A stretch of 64,000 nucleotides of DNA from Mesostigma viride (GCA_009746045.1 RPFO01000120.1:124001-188000), one strand, 5' to 3'. Numbered from the stretch's first letter, positions 1 through 11,812 are shown. Made by a program: numbers and translations. The notes: a model not told the origin generated them from the letters alone.

Positions 1-1
1 C

Positions 2-214
2 CTCGTGTGGGTGCCCGACAAGGCGACGGGCGGCGGGCGTGTCATCGAGCGCAAGCACGTGCAGTTCGACGAGACGTGGCGCAACCGGGCCCCGCAGGCT
101 GCGCAGTGGCTCCCGGCGGCCCCCTTTGCGGAGGCTGACCTCTTTCCCGCCGACATGCTGACTCCTGCCCCTTTGCAGTTACCCTCTGCCTGTGCCGCGG
201 ACTCTGGGGGGTAG
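2..214 (+). pseudogene. Copia integrase C-terminal SH3-like domain, fragment
   Basis: The translation begins with VWVPDKATGGGRVIERKHV and then QFDETW. This is the usual end of a Copia integrase: the SH3-like stretch in which the strand passing through RVI is followed by a 'V.FDE' motif. A Pro/Ala-rich tail follows and the frame stops at 212-214. The N-terminal part of integrase lies outside the window. In Copia elements this domain is followed by a variable linker and then reverse transcriptase, which here resumes at 5138 after a CACTA insertion. The stop codon may be real decay. Confidence 0.8.
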
Positions 215-729
215 GCAACGCCCTCCACTGCCTTGCCAGCAGGCCGTGAGGACAGCTATGTCAGCATATCGGGGGGACTCCTGAGCGTTTCGTTCTCCCC
301 CCGGCCGCCGCTGCGGCCATCCAGGCACTTGTGCGGAACGGCCCTGCTCCGACGGCTCCGGCTCCTACCTCGGCCCCGACATCTTACCTCACCGTGTCAG
401 ATGCTCGATCGACAGCATGCCCCTCTGTTGCGCGGGCAGGCCTCTGGCCACTCGCGTTCTGCGGCGTCATATGAACACGCCGGGGCGGGGATGCCTCTGC
501 CGCATTTGAGTACCTCAGTTGACCTGGAGAGCACGGCTGACAGCACCGGCTATTCTCCTCCGGCGTCCCCTGGTGCCTCTGCAGGTCTCGTCCCCGTGTG
601 GGGTTCCCGTGGTGCTGCCTTGTGCATGTGGCGACCTTTCTCATGGCAGTAACACCCCCGCTCCCCCTGGTTTCGGGGGCGATGATGTATTGGATGACAC
701 GCTTTCTTCCTGGCCGGATCAACCTGTCA
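215..729 (+). other. Copia linker between integrase and reverse transcriptase, decayed
   Basis: This is GC-rich, Pro/Ser/Ala-coding sequence with short open stretches but no recognisable domain. It sits where Copia elements have a poorly conserved linker. It ends in the CA dinucleotide (728-729) duplicated on the far side of CACTA-1 at 5136-5137. Confidence 0.6.
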
Positions 730-744
730 CACTAGGAACTCAGA

Positions 745-1080
745 TTCTGAGAATTTTCTCAAAACCCTCAATTTTCTCACCTTTTGTGAGAATTTTTTGA
801 GAAAATTGAGAAAAATCTCAATTTTTTTCCGCAAACGCTAGGCAAAAAATCTCACCAGGGTGAGATTTTGGTGAGAAAAAGGGGGTTTTGGTGAGATTGG
901 GGTGAGAAAAAACCCTAAAGTGAGAAAAAAGGTGAGAATGGGTGAGAAAAAGTCCGAAAAATTGAGAAAATTGAGAAAATTGAGAAGTTTCTCACCAACA
1001 CGAGAAAAATCACTAACACGAGAAAAATCACAAGTCAACGTGGTGAGAAATTTCTCACCAAGAGTGTAACACGAGAAAAA
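745..1080. repeat. Left subterminal repeats of CACTA-1
   Basis: About 330 bp made almost wholly of short motifs around GGTGAGAAA and TTGAGAAAATTGAG. The opposite end (4805-5121) carries the complementary TTTCTCACC motif many times, so the two ends are inverted. In characterised CACTA elements such arrays are binding sites for the element's DNA-binding protein; that role is inferred here. Confidence 0.8.
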
Positions 1081-1238
1081 TCATGAGCTTTATTTCATTA
1101 AGTCCTTAACGTGAAAAAAAACTCAACACCACTTTGATATGCATTATAGGGTGCACAAAGGTGCAATCAATATAGGGTTGTCATACAATATAAAACAGCA
1201 CATCATTCCATAAACAATGCTGTCATGCCCAAATTAAA

Positions 1239-2327
1239 TCAATAGTCATCTTCTTCAGAACTGCTGTCCGAGGGGTTGCTTGCATCAACATCATCTTCTG
1301 ATGACATAGTGTCATCCCCACTAGTGTCGCAATAGTTCACAGCTTTACGCTGCCTTCCACTGGCCCTCTTTGCCATAGGGACCTCCTCAATTACAACGGT
1401 GGGCTGGCTAGGTCCAGCATCTGTGGGAGCACCACGCTTGCGGCTGCGCCCTCGAGCAGGTGCCTTGCCAGCGCGGCGCACCACGTCGCCATCACCTAGG
1501 TCTGCCGCTGCCACCTTCTTCTTCTTGGACCCCTTCTTCTTGCCTTTCTTCTTGCCACTAGGCGGTGGCGGTGGCATCGGCTCACCCTCCTCAATCACTT
1601 CAAACTGCGGCATGGTGGGGAAATCTGCTGCCACGCTGTGATACACATGGTTACTGAGGGCAGATTGCGCCTGATGTGCCATGCTCCATGGCAGTTTGGC
1701 AGGGATTACCACCATTTCGGGAGCATAGCATTCATCGACGACATACCCAACTGAGCTCACTGCACCTGGCAACACAAGGCACGACGACCTGGGGGCCTGT
1801 GCGCTGCTGATGACCACCAACCTCTCGTGGGGCAGGTGAGCGACATGAAGGCGATCAAAAAGCTCCACCTTCAACAACAGCTGCCATTCCCAGCCCCCTC
1901 GTGGGTACTCTAACCTGGCCTTCAGAATGTGTGTAATGAAACCAAAGTCTACACCGCCCGGGCCATGCACCGCAACTCCCGCATTCTTGTGCCGCTTTCC
2001 CTGGGATTGGTCCGCAGCCTCCGTGCGGTAGTTGAACCCGTGTATCCTGACTTTGTGGAAAGAATCCGCGTAGCGCTTCACGCCCCCACACGCCGCTACA
2101 ATGCCTTGCGGCACAAGCGGCGTCAGGTTTAATGATGCCCATGCAAGCACGTTGAACGTTGTGTCAGCACAGCGATCTCGCCTGCATTCAAACAAACGCA
2201 CACCGATAACCCAGCAAAGAGTATTATTATTGCAAGTATTGGTTATTAAAAAAAATAGAACAGATACAACACAGGACGCTTTTACTGGCGGCAAGATCAT
2301 GGCACCCGGATGGGTAAAACCAAACAA
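1239..2327 (-). CDS. CACTA-1 C-terminal protein, DUF4216-like region plus basic and acidic tail
   Basis: The reading frame covers 362 codons; the first 80 or so are probably non-coding read-through, because similarity to the CACTA-3 protein begins near IHGFNYRT. Shared blocks are NYRT, ITHIL, LLKV.LFD, LVLPG.V.SVG.VVD, YAPE and KLPW. The order of hydrophobic blocks (an LLK..LFD strand, then a V.SVGYVVD strand) resembles DUF4216, a domain that follows the transposase domain in plant CACTA proteins. I propose that relation but cannot test it. The C-terminal half is low complexity: a Pro run, Lys-rich KKKGKKKGSKKKK, a conserved GRQRKAVNY motif and an acidic Ser/Asp/Glu tail. It lies beside the subterminal array, as expected for the 3' end of a transposase gene whose catalytic part has been deleted. 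Confidence 0.5.
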   Translation of the reverse strand: MFGFTHPGAMILPPVKASCVVSVLFFLITNTCNNNTLCWVIGVRLFECRRDRCADTTFNVLAWASLNLTPLVPQGIVAACGGVKRYADSFHKVRIHGFNYRTEAADQSQGKRHKNAGVAVHGPGGVDFGFITHILKARLEYPRGGWEWQLLLKVELFDRLHVAHLPHERLVVISSAQAPRSSCLVLPGAVSSVGYVVDECYAPEMVVIPAKLPWSMAHQAQSALSNHVYHSVAADFPTMPQFEVIEEGEPMPPPPPSGKKKGKKKGSKKKKVAAADLGDGDVVRRAGKAPARGRSRKRGAPTDAGPSQPTVVIEEVPMAKRASGRQRKAVNYCDTSGDDTMSSEDDVDASNPSDSSSEEDDY

Positions 2328-2399
2328 ACTAGATATTAATTACTAGGGCTGGCTTTGTGACAGTAAAACATGATTGCATGGCTAATCCCAAGGCGCCTT

Positions 2400-4480
2400 T
2401 CAATAGGACTGAATTAAAAAAACCAAAGCAGACGGCGTAAGTAGCATTTGCAAAAAACAAGGCTCACCAGTAGGCCTCGTCGCCATTCGCAGGGTCGCTG
2501 TAATCAGCCTTGGGAAGGGCATCTTCTACCAGCAAATCCCTTGCCGCGTTGTGTCAGCACAGCGATCCCCCCTGCATCCAAACAAAGGCACACCGATAAC
2601 CAAGCAAAGAGTATGCAAATGTGTAGCCTTGTTCATTGAAATTATGGCTGGCTTACGCAAAGAGCGACTGTAAGATGACCTATACAGTGGGGCCGGAAAC
2701 AGCTTGCTTGATCAGGGCGTGTTTTTCGAGCTTCACTGGCCGGGAGTGTCTAGTGGTGAGAACCATTGCTGCGATCGCTTTCCCACCATTTACGAGGAAA
2801 TACCCGCAAATGAAAAACCACTGAAACGGTCTAGCTAGTCAGTCATTACATTAGCCACATGCCATCATGCATGTTTCCAAACGTCCAGGAACTGCACACG
2901 GTGCAAATGCCATTTGCAGTGCAAAAATCCAGAGGACACGACCTCATTGCTTCATATTTGTATGCAGAAGACTAAAAAAGTAACATGCATTAATGGCCCG
3001 CATGCATAAAGGGCCTGAATTCTGATGCGGGCCCAACGGCAGCACCGCCAAAGCAGATAAGGGCCCGCAGTCTGATGCGGGCCCCACGGCACCACCGCCA
3101 TAGCAGAGCTCGAAGGTCGTGGTGCGCGTGAAACGTACGTATGCCCTTTGTCGGTAGGTGCCGTTGGGGTCAAATTGGGTGCCGCCAAAATCGGGCCGAC
3201 GCGTCAATAGACTGAGGCCGTCGATGAGAGCCATCATGCGGCTTGGGGAACTTCAGCTAAGTTAACTTAACGCAAACCACTGGTCGCCCGCGTCGGGAAC
3301 CGGCCCAACGGCTCTCCCGCAACAGAAAATTACGCGGCATACTGCATAAGTCGTCGGATTGTTACATTTCGACGGTCAAGATTTCATGATGAGGTTTGCG
3401 TTCAATTTGCCGCAGTTTGCCGCCCAGAGAAAGTAGTTGTTGGACTCGTTGCCCACGATGAAACACAATCAAGCAAGCCGTTTCCGGCCCCACCGTGTAG
3501 GTCATGTAGTCGCTCTTCACGTCAGCCAGCCGTAATTTCAATGCACAAGGCTACACATTTCCATCTCCATTCATATTCATAATCCTGCACGACTCGAAAA
3601 CGCGGACAAGATAACGGCAGGCTCGAGCTACCATGGTCCGGATTCTCCCGATTTCTGGCCTGCGCTGGTTGTCTCCTTGATATTGGCAACTCTCTCCGGT
3701 AAGAGATTTTCCGCAGTTTGGCTGTTTCGAAACGTTAATTAAGTGAGATGCCTTCGGATCAGGAGACTCACACAGCCGCGAAATCATGCCAAAGGTCATA
3801 TGTTCGATCCCTTGCTGGTAGCTTCTGAGCTTTCTTATTTTCTGTGTTCCGCGGAATCTCAGATTTGGGCCGCTAGCGTTTTCACGTTTGTTGCTTTCTG
3901 ATCCGACGACAACGTTGTGCCTTGCTCGTGTGACATCTGGCGCATGGTGTGATTCATGTGTATGGTGCTGCCTTGCCACATGGGGCTGCTTTGCCATAAG
4001 AGTGAGTGTTGGGTTCTACACATTTGCTGCATGGACCGTTAGGTGCTGGTGAGCTCTTCCTTGTAGAATGGTGATGTCTATGTCAAGGATCTGATGTCTT
4101 TTTTGTCTCTTGCACTGCTTTCATTTTAGGGGGAATTATAGGTGTCATTATTTTGGCATTTGAAGGTATAGATGTTTATCTGCAAGGGCCTGTTTTTTTT
4201 CCCCCGGCCTCTTGCATGCATGGATGTGTAGAATTGTATGTTGATGGAATTATGATTTGCCATACACATTTGCTGCATGGATTTTTAGGTGGTGCTGAGC
4301 TCAAGATCCTTGTAGAACGCTTACATCTATGTCAAGGATCTGATTTCTTTTCCTCTTGCGTATATTGTGTCGGTTTGCTTTATTTCTTGCAGGGACCACG
4401 AGAGTAAAATGCAAGCGGTTCCACTTTCAAGTCAGCATGTGACGCCCTGTCGACCGGCCCGCTTTGTTAGCTAGCTACCA
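2400..4480. other. Non-coding interior of CACTA-1
   Basis: No convincing gene. The segment is shared almost base for base, inverted, with CACTA-2 (about 38660-40350). It includes a 148-codon open stretch on the - strand (3551-3997) whose translation is identical in CACTA-2, but identity of whole segments explains that without selection, and the peptide matches no family I know. Short internal duplications occur, such as the GTGTCAGCACAGCGATC block near 2160 and 2555. Confidence 0.6.
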
Positions 4481-4494
4481 TATAGTATTTGATG

Positions 4495-4650
4495 ATAGGC
4501 ATTGAATGCGAAAGATGTCATAACGCCATAACAGACTGTGTTGAACAGGCATTGAATGCCGAAGATGTCATAACGCCATAACAGACTGTGTTGAAAAGGC
4601 ATATTTGAATGCCGAAGATGTACATAACGCCATAACAGTGTTGAATAGTT
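4495..4650. repeat. Tandem repeat, about 55 bp, three copies, inside CACTA-1
   Basis: The motif CATTGAATGC followed by GAAGATGTCATAACGCCATA and ACAGACTGTGTTGAA repeats three times with small indels. The same array appears inverted in CACTA-2 at about 38490-38650. Confidence 0.75.
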
Positions 4651-4804
4651 GAATCAACGGGTTCTTGCAGCTGTAAACATTAAAATTATTCAAACATTTA
4701 ATGAAAAAATCATTATTGTTCGTGCTGTTTTGAACAGCGGTTGTTACTGGCACTGCATGCATGTGTCTGCTGCCAGCATATTGCATTATGGGTGTGTTTT
4801 TCAG

Positions 4805-5121
4805 CGCTGTGTTTTCTCACTTTTCTCACGTCCTGTTTTTCTCACTTTTCTCACGTCCTGATTTTCTCACTTTTCTCACGTTTCACACCTCCCGTTTTTC
4901 TCACTTATCTCATGTCCTGTTTTTTGAGATTTTTCTCACGTTTTTCCCCTTTTTTCACCTTTTTGGGGCAATCTCACCCGGGTGAGAAACGTGTTTTCTC
5001 ACCCATTCTCACCCCATTCTCACCCTTTTTTCTCACCTTTCTCACCCATTCTCACCCATTTCTCACCATTTTTCTCACCTTTCTCACCCTTTTTCTCACA
5101 ATTTCTCACCCATTCTCAAAG
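4805..5121. repeat. Right subterminal repeats of CACTA-1
   Basis: A T/C-rich array of CTCACTTTTCTCACGTCCTG and then CTCACCCATTCTCACC units runs up to the right TIR. It is the inverse counterpart of the array at 745-1080. Confidence 0.8.
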
Positions 5122-5137
5122 CCGAGTTCCTAGTGCA

Positions 5138-5881
5138 CCAAGGCTGCACGGATCCACGCGCATCACTCACTTGTCGCCGACCTGTGCTTCGCTGCTGCTT
5201 TTCATAGCCAGCCTGCGTCCGTGCCCTCCTCTCCCGCTGCCGCCCTTGCCTCGCCGGAATGGCGCACGGCCATGGAGAGTGAGCTGGCCAGCCTCCAGGA
5301 GCACCAGGTTTACGAGCTTCTACATGTGCGTGATTTTCCGCGCGGTGCCAAGCTCCTGGCCACCAAGTGGGTCTTCGCCCAGAAAGCTGATGGGCGGTGC
5401 AAGGCCCGGTTTGTGTGCAAGGGGTTTGCACAGCGCGAGGGCATTGATTTCGGTGAGACTTTTGCTCCCACCGTCCGTGCTGCCACCGTGCGCCTGGGCT
5501 TGGCTCGTGCTGGCACTGCTGGCCACCCCATCCGGCAGCTGGATGTCCGCACCGCGTTCCTCTATGCTGAGTTGGAGGAGGACGTGTATGTCCTTCCCCC
5601 CAAGGGCTTTGAGGAGCGCGACCCCACTGGCCAAACGTACCTCTGGCGCCTCCGGCGGAGCCTCTATGGGCTCAAACAGGCGCCCCGGAACTGGCACCAC
5701 ACGCTCCGGGACTACCTCCTCCATGAGACTGGCGCTGTCCAGAGCACCACGGACACGTGTCTGTTCCTGTATGTTGGTGGTTTTGCCTTCGTCCATGTCG
5801 ACGATCTCCTGGTCTCCCACTCCTCGGCGGAGTGGCTATCGCAGTGGACCCAACGGGTGTCCCAGCGCTTCCACATTACAA
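5138..5881 (+). pseudogene. Copia reverse transcriptase, N-terminal and catalytic part
   Basis: An open frame runs from the CACTA-1 junction to 5881. It carries the classic Copia RT features in order: PEWRTAMESELASLQEH (start of the RT domain), LLATKWVFAQKADG, RFVCKGFAQREGIDFGETFA, QLDVRTAFLYAELEEDVYV (first catalytic Asp), LYGLKQAPRNWH, and FVHVDDLLV (YVDD-type active site with two Asp). The frame is then cut by the small TIR element at 5882 and resumes at 23292. The active-site residues are intact in this piece. Copia RT copies RNA to cDNA in virus-like particles. Confidence 0.93.
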
Positions 5882-6029
5882 TTCGTTCAAGTGGCCCGCC
5901 GGAGCGGCTGTACAATTTTTCCCAGTGAGCGCGCTGCCAAGTGTACTTGTGGGCAAAGTTTTAGGTGCCCCGTCACTTCGAGGTACTAAAAATTAGGCTA
6001 CGGTACGAATTCAGCGAATTTCAGCGAAT

Positions 6030-6245
6030 TTTCAGTCGAACCAAAGGAAGTGACGCCAACTACCAAAAAGTTTCCGTTACGAATTTTCAGCCCAACACTC
6101 GCGCAAAATGAAGTGACGGCAACTACCAAAAAGTTTCCGTTACGAATTTTCACTCCCACACGTTTGCACAAGAGGAAGTGACGGCAACTACCAAAAAGTT
6201 TCCGTTACGAATTTTCAGTCCCACACTTTGCGCAAATTTTAGTAG
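6030..6245. repeat. Tandem repeat, about 65 bp, in the small TIR element
   Basis: Three copies of a unit containing GAAGTGACGGCAACTACCAA and AAAGTTTCCGTTACGAATTTTCA, each followed by a variable stretch ending near GCGCAAA. Part of the non-coding body of the element. Confidence 0.8.
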
Positions 6246-6294
6246 GGCTGCACGCAAGCTACCTTTCAAAATTTTGCGCTACACTAGGAAGTCG

Positions 6295-6660
6295 GAAAAA
6301 ATTCGTCCTGATATTTCTTGATATCGTCCTGAGTTTTTTTTGAGAAATCCTGAGAAATCCTGAGAAATCCTGAGAAATCCTGAGATATCTTGAGATTGTC
6401 TTGAGATCGTCTTGAGATTTCCTGAGATTTTTCCTGAGATTGCCCTGATTTTTCCTGATTTTTTTCGTCTTCACAAAATCTGGTAAGTGCACACCTCGGG
6501 TCCTGAGATTTCTGGTGAAAAACTCAGGTCTTGAGATTTTGACTTTGTAGTGAAAATCTCAGGACAAAATCTCAGGACAATCTCAGGACAAAAAAACGAG
6601 TAGAATCTCAAGAAAATCTCAGGACAAAAAAACGAGTAGAATCTCAAGAAAATCAAGAAC
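6295..6660. repeat. Left subterminal repeats of CACTA-3
   Basis: Units of TCCTGAGAAA, TCTTGAGATCG and AATCTCAGGACAA fill about 360 bp. The right end (22535-22910) carries the inverse, TCTCAGGAAATCCTGAGA. Many units are themselves small palindromes. Confidence 0.8.
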
Positions 6661-9095
6661 ATGCACAGGCGAATTCTCCAGCCATTCTGGGACAAAAAAA
6701 TGGTGTTATCAGGGACCAACAGAAATACGACAATGCAAGATGATTACAACAGGGGCATGACTCACAATCAGTGCATTTATTACATTGATAAATATTATTT
6801 AAAAAATCTTTTATTCATAGGCAAAAAATAAATCACAACAAAAAGAGGATTGTTTCTTCATCGTTTGGCAGATCTTGTAGATCATTTGGTTCTTCATATA
6901 CTCTGCCAAACTGTGCTTCGTTGCACATTTACCTGCACGCATAAACCAGGAAGGGGGAAAAAAGGCATTAAACAGGACCATGATTAGAAACGCTGGGCTG
7001 CAGCATGTGCACATGTACACCTAACCAGACCAAAGGCATAGCAAACAACATCATGCTCGGCATAAAAAAAGATACTTCTGACTGGTACAAAACATTGAAA
7101 GGGTGACCCAAGTGAAAGCCTAGCACCGCCATTATTGAGATGTGCAAGACCAAGAAACCACGACATTGCATATGACCGATGCATTGAAAAAGGGAAAACA
7201 CGTTTATTAACTGTGAAGCTCCAGGGTAACTAGACTAAATTTCTTCAGGGCAAGGGACTAATTGAATTCAGCAAGCAAGCGTACATGCGCGCAAGGACGA
7301 GAGTGGCTAAATAAGGAAGCAAGGGCGTAACAAAGGAAGCAAGGGACTGATTAGATTCAGCAAGCAAGCAATTGCAAGCATGCAAGGAAGAGGGGCTAAC
7401 AAAGGAAGCAAGGGCCTAACAAAGGAATCAGGGGACTGATTCCATTCAGCAAGTGGTCAAGCATGCAGGGAAGGAACGGCCTAACCAAGTAGGCAAGGTC
7501 ATATCAAAGGAAGCAAGGCATTAATTAAATTCAGCAAGCATGCGAGGAAGAGTGGCTTACAAAGGAAGCATGGGACTAAGAAAGGAAGCAAGGGACTAAT
7601 TACATTCAGGAAGCACGCATGCAAGGAAGCAAGGGAATAAAGCAAGGAACTAATCAAATTCAGCAAGCGGCTAAACAACCAAGCAAGGGCCTAATCAAGG
7701 AAGAAAGCAACCACGCAAAGAAGCAAGCAAGCACGCAAAGACGGAAACAAGCATGCAAGGAAGCAAGGGGTTTATCGAACTCAGCAAGCAAGCATGCAAG
7801 GAAGCAAGGAGCAAGTGAGGGACCAAGGGACTAATCAACTTTATGACACTTACCACGCAGAAGGGACAACCTCATGACCGCGGAGAAGATAACATTCCGT
7901 CCCTCCTGTTGCGATTGCAAAGGGGAGAAAGAATAGTAGTGATGTAAGGAATGAATTCCAGTGCAAAATTAGGAAAATACCTTCAATAACAAAGCTAGTA
8001 AGTAGGCAAGGTAATTAAAAAGTAGGTAGCAAACTGATGACAACATGCACATACTCACGCATGGACCAACCAAGTTAGTATCTAATCTACTATGTGGCTT
8101 ATGAGGAAGCACCATGAAACATTTGACCTTACTGGCTTCATCAGAACACGTCTAGATGCTTTTCCTTTGCAAAGATAGTCGCAATTGACGCTTGGGGTTT
8201 GCATGGGATTCAGGTCTGCATGGACGTGCTTTGACAACAAACGGGCATGTACGCACAAAAATGCCCAAGGACGGTACTTCATGATGGTCATCTTCATGAA
8301 ATTGACCACGCATGTAAGAGGACAAGAAATCAAGTATTCAGAGTTCATGCTATACTAAGAAACCAGCTTTTGCTCAGAATGCCGCTTTTGCGGTCTATGG
8401 GCCTTCCAATGCAAACTGCCAAGCAATTCTCATAAGTATCCTTGCTCAGCTACGCAGTTGCTCATTTTCCCGGCTCCATTCCTCTTCGATCACAGCCTGT
8501 CCATGACGGCCTTGTAGGTTTTGGATAGCTCCAGAATCTCGCTCTGTTTATTCTCCGTTACTTATGTCACTCACATGTCGTCGCTACTAGAACCGCTTCT
8601 AGTGCGGTTCTCGCTGCCACCCCTGCTGCCACACCTGCAGCGCTTGTTATTCGGTGGTTGCATTCATTGGTTACGTATGGAAATCGGTTGCCCCATCGCT
8701 CGAGCTAGCGTGTATGTGCCCTCACTGCCCGCTAGCCCCAGCACTGACTTGACTGCGAACAACGGCTAGGGCTACGTCAGACGCGTTTTTTTGAATTTGC
8801 GCAAAAAAAAAGATTGCGACTAGGTCACATCCGTAGCCAGCGGCAGGCGGAATGTCTCGAGTGATTCCAGCCAAGCGATCTTCCGTATTGTCATGACATC
8901 TGGTTACTACTTGTCTCAAAGCCTTTTAGAACGGTCGGAGCCGCAAACTGCCGATAAATTTACAGGTACAGTAACTAGTATTCACCAATGAAAGCCACAG
9001 GCATTTAAAAAACCGCCGTCCTGCCAGACCCTAGAAAACGCTTGGTCCTGCCTTTGCCGGACAACCATTGGAGCAGGTTATAAAGTGCGACAACG
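6660..9095. other. Non-coding interior of CACTA-3, with a purine-rich repeat field at 7258-7835
   Basis: No gene is supported. From 7258 to about 7835 a degenerate unit (AAGGAAGCAAGGGACTAATT, CATTCAGCAAGCA) recurs roughly every 55 bp and is strongly purine-biased. The rest is AT-rich with a few chance open frames of 60-90 codons. Confidence 0.6.
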
Positions 9096-9110
9096 ATTTC
9101 TGATTGTTGG

Positions 9111-9561
9111 GGTTTGGACGTGGCTCATTAACATCTGGGCCGCATGGACGGCATCGCCACCCACTCTCCCAATCAGCGTGCGTACCATCATTTTCGGTAT
9201 TCCTGGCACACCAGGGTCCGAGCTTTCAGTTTCCCAAGCAGAATGGATATGGCTACGCACTACTATGCTATACGCGATCTGGACCATACGCAACGAGACA
9301 GTCTTTAAGGTCCGCGAGGAGTATACCCGCGGCGGCGTAGTCCGGCGCTTTATATACCTATGGAATGCGGCTATGCGCCGCTACTGGCTGTTAGCTCAGG
9401 AACAACACAGGGTGTGGGACCCAGGGCCCAATAACGACAAGCCCAGCCCGCTCCAGCTTTTTCATGATCTACTGGGCCGTAATCAGGTATTCACCAGTAT
9501 GCCTCATGGCGACATCACTCAGGTCCAATGGCTTCCCTGGTCTAATAACGCGCCCTATTAG
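9111..9561 (+). pseudogene. LINE A polyprotein, C-terminal fragment
   Basis: The translation contains WIWLRTTMLYAIWTIRNETV, a variant of the 'W..W..RN..VF' motif that follows the zinc-binding domain at the C terminus of many plant-type and fungal LINE proteins. It ends QWLPWSNNAPY. The LINE B polyprotein ends in the same motif, so both are full-length 3' ends of diverged relatives. Confidence 0.75.
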
Positions 9562-9683
9562 CCTTTCACCTGTCACCGCCACACGTGTGTGTGCCCACCT
9601 TCATCATTAGGATTCGCTGATACTCATTTCCCCTCTCACCTCTTTGGTCCATAATTGGCTAATAAAATATACCCATTTCCCCG
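9111..9683 (+). mobile_element. LINE A: 5'-truncated non-LTR retrotransposon
   Basis: A 573-bp insertion lies between two copies of the 15-bp duplication ATTTCTGATTGTTGG (9096-9110 and 9684-9698). It holds the last 150 codons of a LINE polyprotein and a 3' UTR ending CCCATTTCCCCG with no poly(A). The last 99 bp reappear almost unchanged as a separate insertion at 31484-31582. Confidence 0.85.
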
Positions 9684-9752
9684 ATTTCTGATTGTTGGAT
9701 ACTTACATGTGCGCTCACTTCGTATAAAGGCTTATCATGGTACTGGGCACGT

Positions 9753-11109
9753 ATGTGGAAAGGTTATAAGAACCTAAAACCGGACAGAATTGCTCACCCT
9801 ACCACGCGGGAAGAGGTGGCACGCCAACCATTATATTTCAATGATTTGCTGCGCGATAGTGAGCATAATGTGTTTGGTGTTTTAAGCGGCCGCAACCCAT
9901 ATGAGGGCTTTTTGACGGCCAACCCGCCGGTTACGCGAATCATCGATTTATACGCGGCTGACGGTGACCGATATCCGTCGCCTCCTAACATACACGGAAA
10001 TCAGTGCGTGGATCGCAAACATGCCCAGCCGACCAGCTTGGGACAACCTTCTACAAGCAATTCCCGCAGGATGGCATACCCTCATGACAACCCCACGCAA
10101 ACCCCTACAAGTCGGGGAATGGGTGAGCTATTACCCGGATCGCGACACGCCCATACATAAGGGCTGCATCGTTGCGGTCGCGTCGACGGGCGTTACCATA
10201 CAATTGCTCCAGGAGACACCCGACGGTCAAGGACTTCTCGGCAAATTGATTACATCGTACGCCTACATTCCAGCATTTCAATGTCACCGCATTCGAGTGG
10301 TCCCGTGGTCACTGTCACAGGCGTGCATGTTACCCTTGGACCCCACCACAGTGATACGCGACACCACATGGCTACATGTTGGCAAAGGGCGACTGGACAC
10401 GCTTGCTCTAGACCCGCTAGAATTTGGGTGGGTCCTCACATCTGGCGGCACCCCCATGACGAAGTGCCTTTTCGAGTACACGCCAGACTGGGGATACCGG
10501 CTACTTCTACATAAAAATCATAGGATGCACCCGGGTCGCCTCCGCTGGCACCCCGAGTGGCCGGGCTACACCTGGATCAAGAACATTACCTTGGCAGTTG
10601 ATCACCCATTGGTTGACAAACGGGCCACCGACGTCCAGCACCTGCTTATGCATCGGGCCATCGGGGTCAATTCCCAATTGCACCACCGGTACTCCCACGC
10701 GGCGGCGTGCTTATGCAACTTTCCAGATGAAACAATTGAGCACAGATTTCTGGACTGCCAACTCGCCGGGGTTTGGCAATGGCTGCTGGGTATATGGGCC
10801 AAGTGGATGGCTATTACAGCTCCCCCCACCACCGTCACACTATCTACGGTTATTTTCGGCATCACGGGATTACGGGACGCGAGCCTCACAGCCAACCAGA
10901 TGGCATGGATATGGCTACGCACGACGATGCTTCACACCATATGGCAAGTTCGCAACGAGACCGTATTCACGTTACGTGCCGCGTACACGAGAGGTGCCGT
11001 GGTCCGCCGGTTTATCTCCTCTTGGAACCTGGCTATGCGTCGTTACTGGCTCCCGTCCTGGCGACGGAACAACACAAAGTATGGGACCCGGGCCCTAACA
11101 ATGACACCC
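9753..11109 (+). pseudogene. LINE B polyprotein: region after RT through the zinc-binding domain
   Basis: Two frames give the same protein with one frameshift near 9965. The first part has QPLYFNDLLRD, typical of the region downstream of reverse transcriptase in LINE ORF2. The second holds a zinc-binding motif, C-L-C...TIEHRFLDCQLAGVWQWLL, matching the RT-associated zinc-binding domain (zf-RVT). WIWLRTTMLHTIWQVRNETV then follows. The last residues lie beyond gypsy-1 (20530-20652), ending QWLPWSQGAPY. Endonuclease and RT domains are missing through 5' truncation. Confidence 0.75.
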
Positions 11110-11812
11110 TGTAACAACCAAATGTTACATCCAAAGTTTTCCTACTGTTGAATCTTATTATGAGTTCTTTAGGACAATTATTTGAGAAGTTAGGAGGCTT
11201 CGACGTCTGATAGATATTGGGCCTGTTGAGATCTGTCGAATCTATTGTTCTACCCTCATTGGTCGTGGCCTGATCCACGTAGGGTACTTTGCATGGTGTT
11301 GTTTAGTCAGTCAAAGATTCTCTGCAGTACCGTTGTACCTGGTGGATTTGGTTCCAGGTCCTTGAGATTTCGTATGTGCTGGCTTTGTGTTGTGTGGAGG
11401 ATTCGGAGGCTAAGATCTTATCTTGAGTGATCCTCACTTTTGATTGGTCCTTCCGGGTTAGGGTTGGATGGATGCTGCGTGCACGATGACTTTTATCCTG
11501 TTTGGGGCGGCCGTGCATGTGTGCGTACGTGAGAGCTAAAGCTATGGTGTAATTCAAGGGTTTCCTTGTTTCATCAATCAAACAACCCTTGCCAAAAGTC
11601 AACTATAACTTCAACAGATAGTCGACTTGGATATAACTTGTCTGTTGTGTCTAACAAGGGTGGGGACTCATTCCCTTAACTGTTGAAGATCCATCTTCAT
11701 TGCTTCTCTGGACGTGAAGTTATCTGTCGCGACTCCAACCCAGGTATAAAGATCTTTTCACGCTAATGTTGATACTGAGGCTGTTGCAAACACAACATTT
11801 TTAGTCGTTACA
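11110..11812 (+). repeat. Gypsy-1 5' LTR
   Basis: The 703-bp LTR begins TGTAACAACC and ends GTCGTTACA. A TATA-like TATAAA lies at 11745-11750, about 60 bp before the LTR end. The 3' copy at 19827-20529 has the same length and one visible mismatch. Confidence 0.95.

Larger units (their letters stand above)
730..5135 (-). mobile_element. CACTA-1: CACTA/EnSpm-type DNA transposon, internally deleted
   Basis: The element begins CACTAGGAACTC and ends with the inverse GAGTTCCTAGTG, with a 2-bp duplication CA at 728-729 and 5136-5137. The first bases CACTA, plus dense subterminal repeats at both ends, are hallmarks of the CACTA (EnSpm/CMC) superfamily. Plant members usually duplicate 3 bp; all three copies here duplicate 2 bp. 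The 4,406-bp copy keeps only one plausible coding region (1239-2327, - strand), near the left TIR, so the element is read on the - strand. No DDE transposase core was found, so it is probably non-autonomous. CACTA-2 (38030-41261) is a shorter copy of the same family. Confidence 0.85.

Noticed and set aside
233-652. Open frame of 139 codons after the Copia integrase tail
   Set aside because: Low-complexity Ser/Pro/Arg translation, no domain; explained as decayed Copia linker.
3795-3830. GTTCGATCCC resembling a tRNA B box
   Set aside because: No matching A box at the right distance and no cloverleaf; not called as tRNA or SINE head.
3551-3997. 148-codon frame whose translation is identical in CACTA-2
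   Set aside because: The whole surrounding DNA is nearly identical between the two CACTA copies, so identity of the peptide gives no evidence for selection; no domain.
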